Below are positions 34,021-43,075 of a DNA stretch of 64,000 nt, piece after piece (positions within the stretch are counted from its first letter, which is position 1; every line of letters begins with the position of its first letter). The stretch comes from Candidatus Accumulibacter affinis (GTDB lineage: Bacteria; Pseudomonadota; Gammaproteobacteria; Burkholderiales; Rhodocyclaceae). The stretch is from contig JADJOT010000004.1 in assembly GCA_016713625.1 (NCBI GenBank), positions 1 through 64,000 on the forward strand. Direction: 5' to 3'. Under the pieces are notes generated by a model. That model was not told the DNA's origin and made no database searches. It was given only the letters and a program-made list of their open reading frames with translations. The position numbers were made by a program, and so were the translations under genes.

Positions 34021-36057
34021 ATGTTTACAAAGATTCTGATTGCCAACCGCGGCGAGATCGCCTGCCGGGTGATCCGCACCGCCCGCCGCATGGGCGTGCG
34101 GTGCGTCGCCGTATACTCCGAAGCCGACGCCAACGCCCGCCACGTGCGTATGGCCGACGAGGCGGTGTGCATCGGTCCGGCGGCCGTCCGTGAATCGTAC
34201 CTGGTCGCTGAACGGATTCTCGATGCCGCCCGTCGGACGGGTGCGCAGGCGGTGCATCCGGGCTACGGTTTTCTCTCCGAGAACGCGGGTTTCGCCGATG
34301 CCTGTGCTGCCGCCGGGATCGTCTTCATTGGTCCACCGGCCGCAGCGATCCGCGCCATGGGGTCGAAGTCGGCAGCCAAAACGCTGATGGCTGCCGCCGA
34401 TGTTCCCTTGACGCCGGGTTACCATGGTGCGAATCAGGACCCCGACTTCCTGCGGCAGCAGGCCGACGCGATCGGCTATCCGGTGCTGATCAAGGCGGCT
34501 GCCGGTGGTGGCGGCAAGGGCATGCGCCTGGTCGAGCAGCGCGAGGATTTCGCCGCTGCACTGGCTTCGTGCCAGCGTGAGGCAATCTCCTCGTTCGGCT
34601 CTGATGTGGTGCTGATCGAAAAGTATCTGCGGCGATCGCGCCACATCGAGATGCAGATTTTTGCCGATACCCAGGGTAATTGCGTGCATCTCTTCGAGCG
34701 CGACTGCTCGGTGCAGCGCCGGTACCAGAAAGTGCTCGAAGAAGCGCCGGCGCCCGGGATGACTCCGGAGCGCCGTGCGGCCATGGGCAGAGCCGCCGTA
34801 GAGGCCGCCAGAGCGGTCGGCTACGTCGGCGCCGGCACCGTCGAGTTCATCGCCAGCGATACCTTCGCGCAGGACGGCCGCTTCTACTTCATGGAGATGA
34901 ACACGCGGCTGCAGGTCGAGCATCCGGTCACCGAGATGATCACCGGGCAGGACCTGGTCGAATGGCAGTTGCGCGTTGCCAGCGGCGAGCCGCTGCCACT
35001 GCGCCAGGAACAACTGGATATTCGCGGGCATGCCGTGGAGGCGCGCATTTATGCCGAGAATCCGGAGCAGGACTTCCTGCCTTCGACGGGCCGCCTGCTG
35101 CATCTCGCGCGGCCCGCCGAGAGCCTCAATGTCCGCGTCGATACCGGGATCGAACAGGGCGACGAAATCACGCCTTACTACGACCCGATGATTGCCAAGT
35201 TGATCGTCTGGGATGTCGATCGCCATGCCGCTCTGGCGCGCATGCGGCAGGCACTTGCCGACTACCGCATCGTCGGCGTCAACACCAACGTCGACTTCCT
35301 GTCACGCCTGGTAGCGTGTCCGGCCTTTGCCAATGCCGACCTCGATACCGGCCTGATCGAACGTAGCCGCGAGTTTCTCTTCCCCGCCCGCAGCGAACCG
35401 CCGAAAAGCGTCTTCTTCGTCGCCGCGGTCGCCGGTTTGCTGCGCGAACATGCGGCTGCTCTTGCCAAGGCCAGCCAGTCGGGCGACCCCTGGTCGCCGT
35501 GGAGCCTGCATGACGGCTGGCGCCTGAACCTGCAGCCGCGACGCACGCTGACCTATCGCAGTGGCGACGCCCTGCACAAAGTCATCGTCGCCTACGAAGC
35601 CGATGGCTGGCGGCTGACCCTGGGCGGTGAGTCGGTGCTCGCACGTGGCCGCTTTCTCGAGGGTGGCCAGTTCGCCGGGCAACTGGCCGTCGAACTCGAC
35701 GATCGCCGCCTGGTCGCCAGCGTCGTCGCGGTTACCGAAAAGCACGAACAGAAGCGTCACGTCTTCCTCAATGGCACCACCTACGTCCTTCAGCGCGACG
35801 ATCCGCTGCATCTCGTCGAGGCCGGCGGTGCCCATGGCGGTGGGCTGACCGCGCCGATGCCCGGCAAGGTCATTGCCTTGCTCGCGGCGGCCGGGCAACA
35901 GGTGGACAAGGGCGCGCCGCTGCTGATTCTCGAGGCGATGAAGATGGAACATACGATTACCGCGCCGAAGAACGGTCGCGTCAGGGCCTTCCGCTATGCG
36001 ACCGGCGACCAGGTTGCCGACGGTGCGGAACTGGTCGACTTCGAGATCGAGCAATGA
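34021..36057 (+). CDS. liuD: 3-methylcrotonyl-CoA carboxylase alpha (biotin) subunit
   Basis: A 678-residue protein. The biotin carboxylase domain has FTKILIANRGEIACRVIRTA, the ATP-grasp loop AAGGGGKGMR and YFMEMNTRLQVEHPVTEMIT. The C-terminal biotinyl domain has the Lys in LILEAMKMEHTI about 30 residues from the end. It carboxylates its biotin with bicarbonate and ATP. ATG 34021 is chosen because the family starts at this Met; five codons upstream are also open. Confidence 0.93.
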   Translation: MFTKILIANRGEIACRVIRTARRMGVRCVAVYSEADANARHVRMADEAVCIGPAAVRESYLVAERILDAARRTGAQAVHPGYGFLSENAGFADACAAAGIVFIGPPAAAIRAMGSKSAAKTLMAAADVPLTPGYHGANQDPDFLRQQADAIGYPVLIKAAAGGGGKGMRLVEQREDFAAALASCQREAISSFGSDVVLIEKYLRRSRHIEMQIFADTQGNCVHLFERDCSVQRRYQKVLEEAPAPGMTPERRAAMGRAAVEAARAVGYVGAGTVEFIASDTFAQDGRFYFMEMNTRLQVEHPVTEMITGQDLVEWQLRVASGEPLPLRQEQLDIRGHAVEARIYAENPEQDFLPSTGRLLHLARPAESLNVRVDTGIEQGDEITPYYDPMIAKLIVWDVDRHAALARMRQALADYRIVGVNTNVDFLSRLVACPAFANADLDTGLIERSREFLFPARSEPPKSVFFVAAVAGLLREHAAALAKASQSGDPWSPWSLHDGWRLNLQPRRTLTYRSGDALHKVIVAYEADGWRLTLGGESVLARGRFLEGGQFAGQLAVELDDRRLVASVVAVTEKHEQKRHVFLNGTTYVLQRDDPLHLVEAGGAHGGGLTAPMPGKVIALLAAAGQQVDKGAPLLILEAMKMEHTITAPKNGRVRAFRYATGDQVADGAELVDFEIEQ

Positions 36058-36977
36058 CCCTGCCACAACGGGTAAAGCTGGTCGAGGTCGGGCCGCGTGA
36101 TGGCCTGCAGAACGAAAAGGCGATCGTCCCGACGGCGATCAAGATCGAACTGATCGAACGGCTGGCCGCTGCCGGCCTGTCGGCCATCGAGGCGACCTCC
36201 TTTGTATCGCCGCAGTGGGTGCCACAAATGGCCGACCACGCCGAGGTCCTGCGGGCGGTGCTGGCGAGTCCGCGGTCTCGGCCGGAGGTGTCTTACCCCG
36301 TGCTGACGCCGAACCTCAAGGGTTTTGACGCCGCGCTCGAAGCGGGCGCGCTGGAAGTCGCGATTTTTGCTTCGGCATCGGAATCCTTCTCACGGAAAAA
36401 CATCAACTGCAGCATTACCGAGAGTCTGAAACGCTTCGCGGCCGTCAGCGATGCTGCCAGCGCCCTCGAAATCAAGGTGCGCGGCTACGTATCGTGCGTC
36501 GTCGCCTGTCCCTACGAAGGTGCCGTTGATCCGGCGAAAAGCGCCTGGGTTGCGCAACGCCTGCTCGAAATGGGTTGCTACGAAATCTCGCTCGGCGATA
36601 CTATCGGGGCCGGTACACCCGCATCGATCCAGCGTTTGATCGAGGCCTGCGTGGCGGTGGTGCCGATCGAGAAGCTGGCCGGCCATTACCATGACACTTA
36701 CGGGATGGCCATCGCCAACATCTACGCATCACTCGAACTGGGCATGGCGGTGTTCGACAGTTCGATTGCCGGACTTGGCGGCTGCCCCTACGCTGTCGGT
36801 GCCAGCGGCAATGTAGCGAGTGAAGACGTCGTTTATCTACTGCAGGGCCTGGGTATCGAATGCGGGGTCGACATGGAAAGCCTGCTTGCTGCCGGTCAGT
36901 TCATCTCGCGCCACCTCGGACGCGAGCCGGCATCCAGGGCCGCGCGTGCGCTGTTGGCCAGGCGCGGCGCAGAATGA
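36054..36977 (+). CDS. liuE: Hydroxymethylglutaryl-CoA lyase
   Basis: A 307-residue TIM-barrel lyase: VKLVEVGPRDGLQNEKAIVP, EATSFVSPQWVPQMADHAEV and the active-site Cys loop GLGGCPYAVGASGNVA. It splits HMG-CoA to acetoacetate and acetyl-CoA, the last step of leucine catabolism here. It overlaps liuD by 4 nt and the next DUF1289 gene by 4 nt. No isovaleryl-CoA dehydrogenase (liuA) is present in this operon. Confidence 0.93.
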   Translation: MTLPQRVKLVEVGPRDGLQNEKAIVPTAIKIELIERLAAAGLSAIEATSFVSPQWVPQMADHAEVLRAVLASPRSRPEVSYPVLTPNLKGFDAALEAGALEVAIFASASESFSRKNINCSITESLKRFAAVSDAASALEIKVRGYVSCVVACPYEGAVDPAKSAWVAQRLLEMGCYEISLGDTIGAGTPASIQRLIEACVAVVPIEKLAGHYHDTYGMAIANIYASLELGMAVFDSSIAGLGGCPYAVGASGNVASEDVVYLLQGLGIECGVDMESLLAAGQFISRHLGREPASRAARALLARRGAE

Positions 36978-37228
36978 GTACTGCTGGCCCTGGAGGATCG
37001 AACGTGACACAGGTGGTGGCTTCACCATGCATCAATGTCTGCCGGATGGACGATCGGAGCGGCTTGTGCCTGGGCTGCTTCCGGACCATCGAAGAGATTG
37101 TCGTCTGGAGCCGCGCGTCCACCGACCAGCGCCTGCAGGTTCTGCTGGCCGTCGAGCGTCGCCGCGTCGAGCACGATCCCGTCGGCGGCGCCTGGGGAGG
37201 AGAATTTCGTGGCGAGTGCGAGCGTTGA
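36974..37228 (+). CDS. DUF1289 family Cys-rich protein
   Basis: An 84-residue protein with the four-Cys DUF1289 pattern ASPCINVCRMDDRSGLCLGC followed by FRTIEEIVVWSRAS. The Cys arrangement suggests metal (Zn or Fe-S) binding. ATG 36974 overlaps the liuE stop; a GTG ten codons downstream is an alternative. Function unknown. Confidence 0.85.
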   Translation: MSTAGPGGSNVTQVVASPCINVCRMDDRSGLCLGCFRTIEEIVVWSRASTDQRLQVLLAVERRRVEHDPVGGAWGGEFRGECER

Positions 37229-37230
37229 TC

Positions 37231-37422
37231 ATGAGCGATCCTGAGGACGAATATCTTTGCGTCGGCATCTGCATGCCGGACCCCGATTCCGGTTACTGCC
37301 TCGGTTGCGGTCGTCCGCCGTTACCGGTATCGGTGCTCACCCAGGGCATCGTCGCCGAGGAGCAGCGGCGTGGGCACGTCCCCGCTGAACCGCCTGACCT
37401 CGATTCGCCAGACCCGGACTGA
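37231..37422 (+). CDS. Small Cys-rich DUF1289-like protein
   Basis: A 63-residue protein that follows the DUF1289 gene by 2 nt. EYLCVGICMPDPDSGYCLGC has the same Cx3C-x9-CxxC spacing as its neighbour, but the helix after it is missing and the tail is acidic and Pro-rich (PAEPPDLDSPDPD). It may be a diverged duplicate. ATG 37231. Function unknown. Confidence 0.65.
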   Translation: MSDPEDEYLCVGICMPDPDSGYCLGCGRPPLPVSVLTQGIVAEEQRRGHVPAEPPDLDSPDPD

Positions 37423-37608
37423 TGCTTCCGGATAGCGTGCTGGTCATCGAGGGCCGCTGGCGACGACATCGAACTCGGTGGCCTCAACTGGCGAGCGCTG
37501 GCGGTCCCCGGGAACGACATGGATGCCACGGCCTTTTACCACCCCGAGCAACGCCTGCTGATCTCTGGTGACGCGCTGTGGCGCTACGCTTTCGGCGTCA
37601 TCTTTTGA
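37423..37608 (+). pseudogene. Metallo-beta-lactamase-fold hydrolase remnant
   Basis: The plus strand gives, across a frame change, MLPDSVLVIEG then ELGGLNWRALAVPGNDMDAT, AFYHPEQRLLISGDALW and YAFGVIF with a stop. This matches the second half of MBL-fold proteins (xxxPGHSxGHxxxxxxxxxxLISGD), but the HxxGH metal motif is altered and both ends are missing. From 37609 to 37900 there is no further recognisable coding; an inverted repeat AACGCAATCGCGTT lies at 37738-37751. Confidence 0.6.
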
Positions 37609-37924
37609 TCGTCTGGGTGATGGCCGGCATCGCCCTGGCCTGCTACGCGCTGACCACACGCAGGCCAGCGCCGGCCGCATCCGGGAGCCGCTGAGTGCGT
37701 GCGCATGACCTCGACCGGCAACGCTTCGCCACCGCCAAACGCAATCGCGTTGCATTCACCGTCGCCTTGTGTTCAAATTTGGGTATGGCACAGCCATCAG
37801 CACAGGGCGAGCAAGGGCGTCGCCCACGTCTCTGCCGGACTGCCCTCGCCGTTTGCTCTTGCCGGCAGCGTGCCTGTCTGCACACTGATCGTGAATGACT
37901 GACTGATCCAGAGGAGTTTCCCCC

Positions 37925-38450
37925 ATGCACCTGCTGCGCATTGTCTTGTTGCCTCGCTGGCGCCTGCCTGCTCCCGCTACCGGCCCTCGCCGGCAAGCCG
38001 ACCGCCCATGTGCACGGAGCAGCCAGCCTGCAGGTGGCGATCGACGGTAACACCCTGACGCTGCATATCGAGAGTCCGCTCGAAAGCCTGCTGGGTTTCG
38101 AGCACGCACCGCGCACCGACAAGCAGAAGGCAGCGGTACGCGCACTGAGCGAGCGCCTGAATCAGGCAGGAAATTTGTTCATGCCCTCGCCCGCCGCGCG
38201 TTGTGCACCCGTGTCGGTGAAACTGGACTCGCCGGTGCTGCAGGCGGGCAAGCAGCCCACTGGCGACGGCCACGCCGATCTCGATGGCGAATTCGTGTTT
38301 CGTTGTGAGAATCCAGAGGCCTTGCGTGATCTGGAGGTGGCCATTTTCCCAAGCTTCCCCAATCTGCGCCGCCTCGACGTGCAGGTAGCCGGCCCACGCG
38401 GGCAATCGGCTGCCACGCTTTCGCCGCAGCAACGGCGTATTGCCTGGTAA
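37925..38450 (+). CDS. DUF2796 periplasmic protein (ZrgA-like), possible frameshift in signal peptide
   Basis: The mature part (LAGKPTAHVHGAASLQVAID ... SPLESLLGFEHAPRTDKQKA) is a DUF2796 protein, found in Zur-regulated zinc-uptake loci (PA4063 in Pseudomonas, ZrgA in Vibrio). ATG 37925 has a good ribosome site (GAGGAG, 8 nt) and starts a signal peptide (MHLLRIVLL), but the mature frame is shifted by one base. In that frame only TTG 37941 is available. This is either a sequencing error in the signal or a broken gene. Its His residues (AHVHG) fit metal binding. Confidence 0.75.
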
Positions 38451-38460
38451 GCGGGACGCG

Positions 38461-39171
38461 ATGTCGGAAACCGTCATCGAGATTGCGAACCTGCGCTTTC
38501 GCTGGTCGCCGGCGAGCGAGTTCTGCCTCGGCATTCCTTGCTTCGCAGCGCAAGCCGGCGAACGGATATTCCTGTACGGACCGAGCGGCAGTGGCAAGAG
38601 TACCCTGCTGGGACTCCTGGGCGGCGTCCTGGTACCCGAAGAGGGCAGGATCAATCTACTGGGTACCGAGTTGACGCAATTGCGATCGTCGTCGCGTGAC
38701 CGCTTCCGCGCCGATCATGTCGGTTTTCTCTTTCAACAGTTCAATCTCGTCCCCTATCTATCGGTGATCGACAACGTTCTCCTGTCGTGTCGTTTTTCAG
38801 CGCGCCGCACGGCGCGTGCGACGGCGTCGGGTGGATCGCTGCACGACGAGGCGCGCCGCCTGCTGGCTCATCTCGATCTGGAAGAGTCGCTGCACCGACG
38901 CGAAGTCACCCGTTTGAGCGTCGGCCAGCAACAGCGTGTCGCGGCGGCACGCGCCCTCATCGGAAGTCCTGAAATCGTCATCGCCGACGAGCCGACTTCG
39001 TCCCTCGATGCCGAGCGTCAGGAAGCATTCCTCACCCTGCTGAGTGGCGAGTGCGCCGCGACGGGCAGCACGCTGCTGTTCGTCAGCCACGACCGGCGAC
39101 TGGCGGCAGGCTTCGACCGCGAGCTTTCGCTGGCGTCGATCAGCCACACCGCGGTCAACGAGGCGGCATGA
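38461..39171 (+). CDS. ABC transporter ATP-binding protein (zinc-type locus)
   Basis: A 236-residue LolD/MacB-type ATPase: Walker A GPSGSGKST, Q-loop FQQFNLVPYL, signature LSVGQQQRVAAARAL, Walker B IVIADEPTSSLDAERQ and switch VSHDRRLA. Second gene of the DUF2796 operon. Its permease partner overlaps its stop by ATGA. It corresponds to PA4064 by gene order. Confidence 0.9.
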   Translation: MSETVIEIANLRFRWSPASEFCLGIPCFAAQAGERIFLYGPSGSGKSTLLGLLGGVLVPEEGRINLLGTELTQLRSSSRDRFRADHVGFLFQQFNLVPYLSVIDNVLLSCRFSARRTARATASGGSLHDEARRLLAHLDLEESLHRREVTRLSVGQQQRVAAARALIGSPEIVIADEPTSSLDAERQEAFLTLLSGECAATGSTLLFVSHDRRLAAGFDRELSLASISHTAVNEAA

Positions 39172-40430
39172 GCTCACTGCTCTTCCTGGCCGCCCGCAGC
39201 GCGTGGAACCGACGCCTGACCCTGGGAATGACCCTGATCTCCGTGGCCCTCAGCGTCACCCTGCTGCTCGCGGTCGAGCGGGTCCGCCATGAGGCGCGCG
39301 CCAGCTTTGCCCAATCGGTGGCGGGAACCGACCTGGTCGTCGGCGCGCGCAGCAGCCCGGTGCAGTTGATGCTCTACGCCGTTTTTCGTCTCGGTGAAGC
39401 GACCAACAACATCCGCTGGCCAAGCTATCGCGCGATCGCCGACAACCCGGCGGTCGCCTGGGCGATTCCGCTGTCGCTGGGCGATTCGCATCATGGCTTT
39501 CCGGTCATCGGCACCTCGCCGGCCTATTTCGAACATTTCCATTATGGCGACTCGCAGGCCCTGGCTTTTTCCGCGGGCAAGCCCTTTGCCGACCTGTTCG
39601 ATGCCGTGCTCGGCGCCGAAGTCGCCGAGCGGCTCGGCTACCATGTTGGCGACCGCATCGTCCTCAACCATGGCATGGGCGAGGTCAGCCTCGCCGAGCA
39701 CACCGACAAGCCTTTCACGGTGGTCGGCATCCTCGCCCGGACAGGAACACCGCTCGATCGTAGCGTGCATATCGGTCTCCAGGCGATGGAGGCCATCCAC
39801 CTTGATTGGCAGGGAGGCGCGCCACTGCCGGGGCTGGCCATTCCTGCCGAGTATGTGCGCAAGTTCGACCTGACGCCAAAGGAAATCACTGCCGTCCTGG
39901 TCGGCCTGAAGAGCCGCGCAGCGGTCTTCAAGGTGCAGCGCCAGATCAACGCCTATGCTGCCGAGCCATTGCTGGCGGTTCTCCCCGGGGTGGCACTCGA
40001 CCAGCTGTGGCAGGTAGTCGCGATGGCCGAACGGACCTTGCTGGCGGTGTCGGCGATGGTCGTCGCGGTGGGTCTCTGCGGGCTGGTGGCGGTGGTCCTC
40101 GCCAGTCTCGGCGAACGGCGCCGGGAACTGGCCATCCTCCGCTCGGTCGGAGCGCGACCGCTGGAAGTGTTCCTGCTGCTGAGTGCGGAAGGGTTGTTCA
40201 TCACTGCCCTCGGCGCGCTGCTCGGACTGGCGCTGCTGACCCTCCTGACAGCGGTGCTGGGTCCGCTCGCCCAGGCGCATTTTGGGCTGGCCATCCGGGC
40301 CACCTGGATTTCCTCGGATGAACTCATCCTGCTCGCGGCGGTCGTCGGCATCGGTCTCATCGCCAGCCTGCTACCCGGCTACCGTGCCTACCGACTTTCC
40401 CTGGCCGACGGCCTGATGCCACGCCTGTGA
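39168..40430 (+). CDS. FtsX-type ABC permease (zinc-type locus)
   Basis: A 420-residue permease with four helices: one N-terminal (LTLGMTLISVALSVTLLL), a periplasmic domain of about 240 residues (VAGTDLVVGARSSPVQLMLY), then three C-terminal helices with the coupling loop GERRRELAILRSVGARPLEV. It corresponds to PA4065. As a FtsX-type system it may extract or release a metal-protein complex rather than import ions directly. Confidence 0.9.
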   Translation: MSSLLFLAARSAWNRRLTLGMTLISVALSVTLLLAVERVRHEARASFAQSVAGTDLVVGARSSPVQLMLYAVFRLGEATNNIRWPSYRAIADNPAVAWAIPLSLGDSHHGFPVIGTSPAYFEHFHYGDSQALAFSAGKPFADLFDAVLGAEVAERLGYHVGDRIVLNHGMGEVSLAEHTDKPFTVVGILARTGTPLDRSVHIGLQAMEAIHLDWQGGAPLPGLAIPAEYVRKFDLTPKEITAVLVGLKSRAAVFKVQRQINAYAAEPLLAVLPGVALDQLWQVVAMAERTLLAVSAMVVAVGLCGLVAVVLASLGERRRELAILRSVGARPLEVFLLLSAEGLFITALGALLGLALLTLLTAVLGPLAQAHFGLAIRATWISSDELILLAAVVGIGLIASLLPGYRAYRLSLADGLMPRL

Positions 40431-40440
40431 GGGGATCCCC

Positions 40441-41031
40441 ATGCGCTTGCCATTTTTTTTCGTGCTGTTGATTCTTGCGAGCCTTGCCGACGCTGCCAGC
40501 GCAGCCGGCGCGCAGGCCGAGTATCGCGTCGGCGACCGCTTGTCGCCGGCGAAGTCCGGCGCTACTCCGGCAGCGGTCTACAAGGAAATCGGCTGGGATG
40601 CGCTGATCCCGAGCGGCTGGGATCCCCAAAAGGCCTTCAAGGGGATTGACCTCGGTACGCTCAGGGACTCGGATCCACGCGCCATGGAGGCACTGCAACG
40701 CTTGCGGGAAACCTGGGAAAACGCCCCGGTGGAGGCCTCACTGCGCGGCAAGCACATCCGCATCGCCGGTTTCATGGTGCCGCTCGAAAGGAAGGGCGAG
40801 GAAGTAACCGAGTTCCTGTTAGTACCCTATTTCGGCGCCTGCATCCACACGCCGCCGCCGCCAGCGAACCAGATCATCCATGTCCTGGCCAGCAAGCCGC
40901 TCAAGGGCATCCAGACCATGGATCCCGTATGGGTCAGCGGAACCCTCGATATCGCCCGCTCCGACTCGCCCTTGGGAACCTCCGGCTACCGCATGACAGG
41001 CGAAATCGTCTTGCCCTACAGCAAACGTTGA
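40441..41031 (+). CDS. DUF3299 exported protein
   Basis: A 196-residue protein with a signal peptide (FFFVLLILASLADAASAAGA), then DALIPSGWDPQKAFKGIDLG and the family core RIAGFMVPLERKGEEVTEFL, VPYFGACIHTPPPPANQIIH. The core holds a Cys-x-His pair that could bind metal. DUF3299 is the fourth gene of PA4063-4066-type loci. It follows the permease by 10 nt. Exact role unknown. Confidence 0.88.
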   Translation: MRLPFFFVLLILASLADAASAAGAQAEYRVGDRLSPAKSGATPAAVYKEIGWDALIPSGWDPQKAFKGIDLGTLRDSDPRAMEALQRLRETWENAPVEASLRGKHIRIAGFMVPLERKGEEVTEFLLVPYFGACIHTPPPPANQIIHVLASKPLKGIQTMDPVWVSGTLDIARSDSPLGTSGYRMTGEIVLPYSKR

Positions 41032-41122
41032 TGTTTCCGTAGCGCGAGGAAGTAAATGTTGCATTTCTCGCCCCACTCGGTTCTAATTCGAATGTTGTTC
41101 TTTTGACTTCAGACTGACGACG
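41032..41122 (+). promoter_or_regulatory. Probable promoter region of ilvBN
   Basis: 91 bp between the DUF3299 stop and the leader peptide. AT-richer than its surroundings (CTAATTCGAATGTTGTTC near 41081), but I cannot fix -35 and -10 hexamers with confidence. Confidence 0.35.
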
Positions 41123-41269
41123 ATGCTCCGTTCCAGAAAACACCAAGCTGCTGATCTCACTGTGGCGCCAACGGCACCCTTTGGCGTGGGTGTTTTTCTG
41201 GTATCGGCGGTAGTAGTACGCGTCGTACGCGTAGGGCCCGACGCACCGTCGAGGGTCGGAACAAGATAA
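41123..41269 (+). CDS. ivbL: ivbL-like leader peptide of ilvBN
   Basis: A 48-codon frame ending 120 nt before ilvB. Its middle reads LVSAVVVRVVRVGPDAP, six Val codons within eight, and upstream APTAP. The E. coli ivbL peptide has the same plan (PTAP, then a Val run broken by Arg, then GxAP). Ribosome stalling at Val codons when valyl-tRNA is low would favour antitermination of the hairpin at 41302-41340. The ribosome site is weak. The peptide itself probably has no function. Confidence 0.72.
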   Translation: MLRSRKHQAADLTVAPTAPFGVGVFLVSAVVVRVVRVGPDAPSRVGTR

Positions 41270-41301
41270 GTCGAAGCGCAACAAACGACAAAAAATTCCA
41301 G

Positions 41302-41340
41302 AACCCCCGCCGGTGCAAGCCGTGCGGGGGTTTCGTTTTT
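41302..41340 (+). terminator. Attenuator terminator of ilvBN
   Basis: Stem AACCCCCGC (41302-41310) with GCGGGGGTT (41324-41332), then TTCGTTTTT: a strong intrinsic terminator 50 nt before ilvB and just after the Val-rich leader peptide. Confidence 0.85.
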
Positions 41341-41389
41341 CCGGACCAAGGCCTGACAACAGGCGGAAGTCCTTCCTGAGGAGAATCCC

Positions 41390-43072
41390 TTGCCCAATCA
41401 AACCCCCGAAACCTTCAACGGAGCACAGATCGTTGTGCGTCTGCTCGAACGACAGGGCGTCCGTACGCTGGCCGGCATTCCCGGCGGCGCGATCCTGCCA
41501 ATTTATGACGCCTTGTCGAAGTCGACGCTGATCCATCACGTGCTCGCCAGGCACGAGCAGGGCGGCGGCTTCATGGCGCAGGGGATGGCCCGCGCCACCG
41601 GCGTGCCGGCGGTGTGCATGGCGTCGTCCGGTCCCGGCGCGACCAATCTGCTGACGGCGATTGCCGACGCCAAACTCGATTCGATTCCGCTGGTAGCGAT
41701 CACCGGACAGGTGCCAAAGGCAATGATCGGCACCGATGCCTTCCAGGAAGTCGATACCTATGGCCTGAGCATTCCGATCACCAAGCACAACTTCCTGGTC
41801 AGTTCAGCCGACGAGCTGCTGAGCGTCATCCCGCGCGCCTTCCGCATCGCCGCTTCCGGGCGACCCGGGCCGGTGCTGGTCGATATTCCGAAGGACGTGC
41901 AGAATCAGCTTGTCGAAGTCGGCGAGTGGCCCGAACCCGGTTGCGCAGATCCGGTTCCTGCGCCGGTCGCCGAACTGATCGAGCGGGCGGCGGCGATGAT
42001 CAACGATGCCGCCCGGCCGATTCTCTACCTCGGTGGCGGCGTCGTCCATTCAGGGGCTTCCGAAGCGGCCGTGGCGCTTGCCGAAACAGCCCGTTTGCCG
42101 ACGGTGATGACCCTGATGGCGCTCGGCGCGATGCCGGTCGACCATGCATTGTCGTTGGGCATGCTTGGCATGCACGGGGCACGCTGTACCAATCTCGCGC
42201 TCGACGAGTGCGATCTGCTGATTGCTGTCGGTGCCCGCTTCGACGATCGGGCGACCGGTAAGGTAGCGGGCTTCTGTCCGCAGGCCAGGATCATCCACAT
42301 CGACATCGATCCTTCCGAACTCGACAAGATCAAGACGGCACACATTGGCATCGCCGGCGACGTCGGCGCGGCCCTGCGGATGCTCCTGCCGGCGATCGCG
42401 ACGCCGCAACGCGCGGCCTGGCTGGCGCGCGTCGCCAGCCTCAAGGAGGAACATCCATTGCGCATGCCCGGCATCGACGATCCGCGCACACCCTACGGCC
42501 TGATCCGTGCCGTTGCCAATTGTCTCGACGACCAAGCGACGATCACCACCGATGTCGGTCAGCACCAGATGTGGGTTGCCCAGGCGTATCCGCTGCGCCG
42601 GCCGAGACAATGGCTGACCTCCGGCGGGCTCGGCACGATGGGCTTTGGCATGCCGGCGGCGATTGGCGCAGCCCTGGCAGAGCCGCAGCGGACAGTGGTC
42701 TGTTTTACCGGCGACGGCAGCATTCTGATGAATGTGCAGGAGTTGGTGACCGCCGCCGAGGAGGACGTCAACGTCAAGATCATCCTCATGAACAACTCGT
42801 CGCTGGGCCTGGTTTTCCAGCAGCAGACGATGTTTTACGGCGAACGCATCTACGCGTCGAAATTCAAGGGGATGCCCGATTTCATCCGGGTCGCCGAGGG
42901 TTTCGGGGTGCCCGCCATTGACCTCGACCAGGAGAGCGACCCACAGGCAGCTCTGGCGGTGGCACTGTCGACGCGCGGCCCGATGCTGATCCACGCCAGT
43001 ATCGCCATGCACGAACAGGTATTGCCGATGGTGCCGCCGGGTGCGGCCAACAAGGAAATGATCGGAGGCTGA
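41390..43072 (+). CDS. ilvB: Acetolactate synthase large subunit
   Basis: A 560-residue ThDP enzyme: GIPGGAILPIYDALSKS, ARHEQGGGFMAQGMARATG with the catalytic Glu, the FAD region, and the ThDP motif GDGSILMNVQELVTAAEEDV with NNSSLGLVFQQQ. It condenses pyruvate (or pyruvate and 2-oxobutyrate) in Val/Leu/Ile synthesis. The start is TTG 41390, backed by AGGAG 7 nt upstream. Attenuated by the leader peptide and terminator upstream. ilvB/ilvN naming follows the short regulatory subunit. Confidence 0.95.
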   Translation: MPNQTPETFNGAQIVVRLLERQGVRTLAGIPGGAILPIYDALSKSTLIHHVLARHEQGGGFMAQGMARATGVPAVCMASSGPGATNLLTAIADAKLDSIPLVAITGQVPKAMIGTDAFQEVDTYGLSIPITKHNFLVSSADELLSVIPRAFRIAASGRPGPVLVDIPKDVQNQLVEVGEWPEPGCADPVPAPVAELIERAAAMINDAARPILYLGGGVVHSGASEAAVALAETARLPTVMTLMALGAMPVDHALSLGMLGMHGARCTNLALDECDLLIAVGARFDDRATGKVAGFCPQARIIHIDIDPSELDKIKTAHIGIAGDVGAALRMLLPAIATPQRAAWLARVASLKEEHPLRMPGIDDPRTPYGLIRAVANCLDDQATITTDVGQHQMWVAQAYPLRRPRQWLTSGGLGTMGFGMPAAIGAALAEPQRTVVCFTGDGSILMNVQELVTAAEEDVNVKIILMNNSSLGLVFQQQTMFYGERIYASKFKGMPDFIRVAEGFGVPAIDLDQESDPQAALAVALSTRGPMLIHASIAMHEQVLPMVPPGAANKEMIGG

Positions 43073-43075
43073 ACG

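Noticed and set aside
36820..37422. 200-codon frame spanning liuE end to the DUF1289-like gene
   Set aside because: Only its last 63 codons look coding; earlier codons are out-of-frame liuE and DUF1289 sequence.
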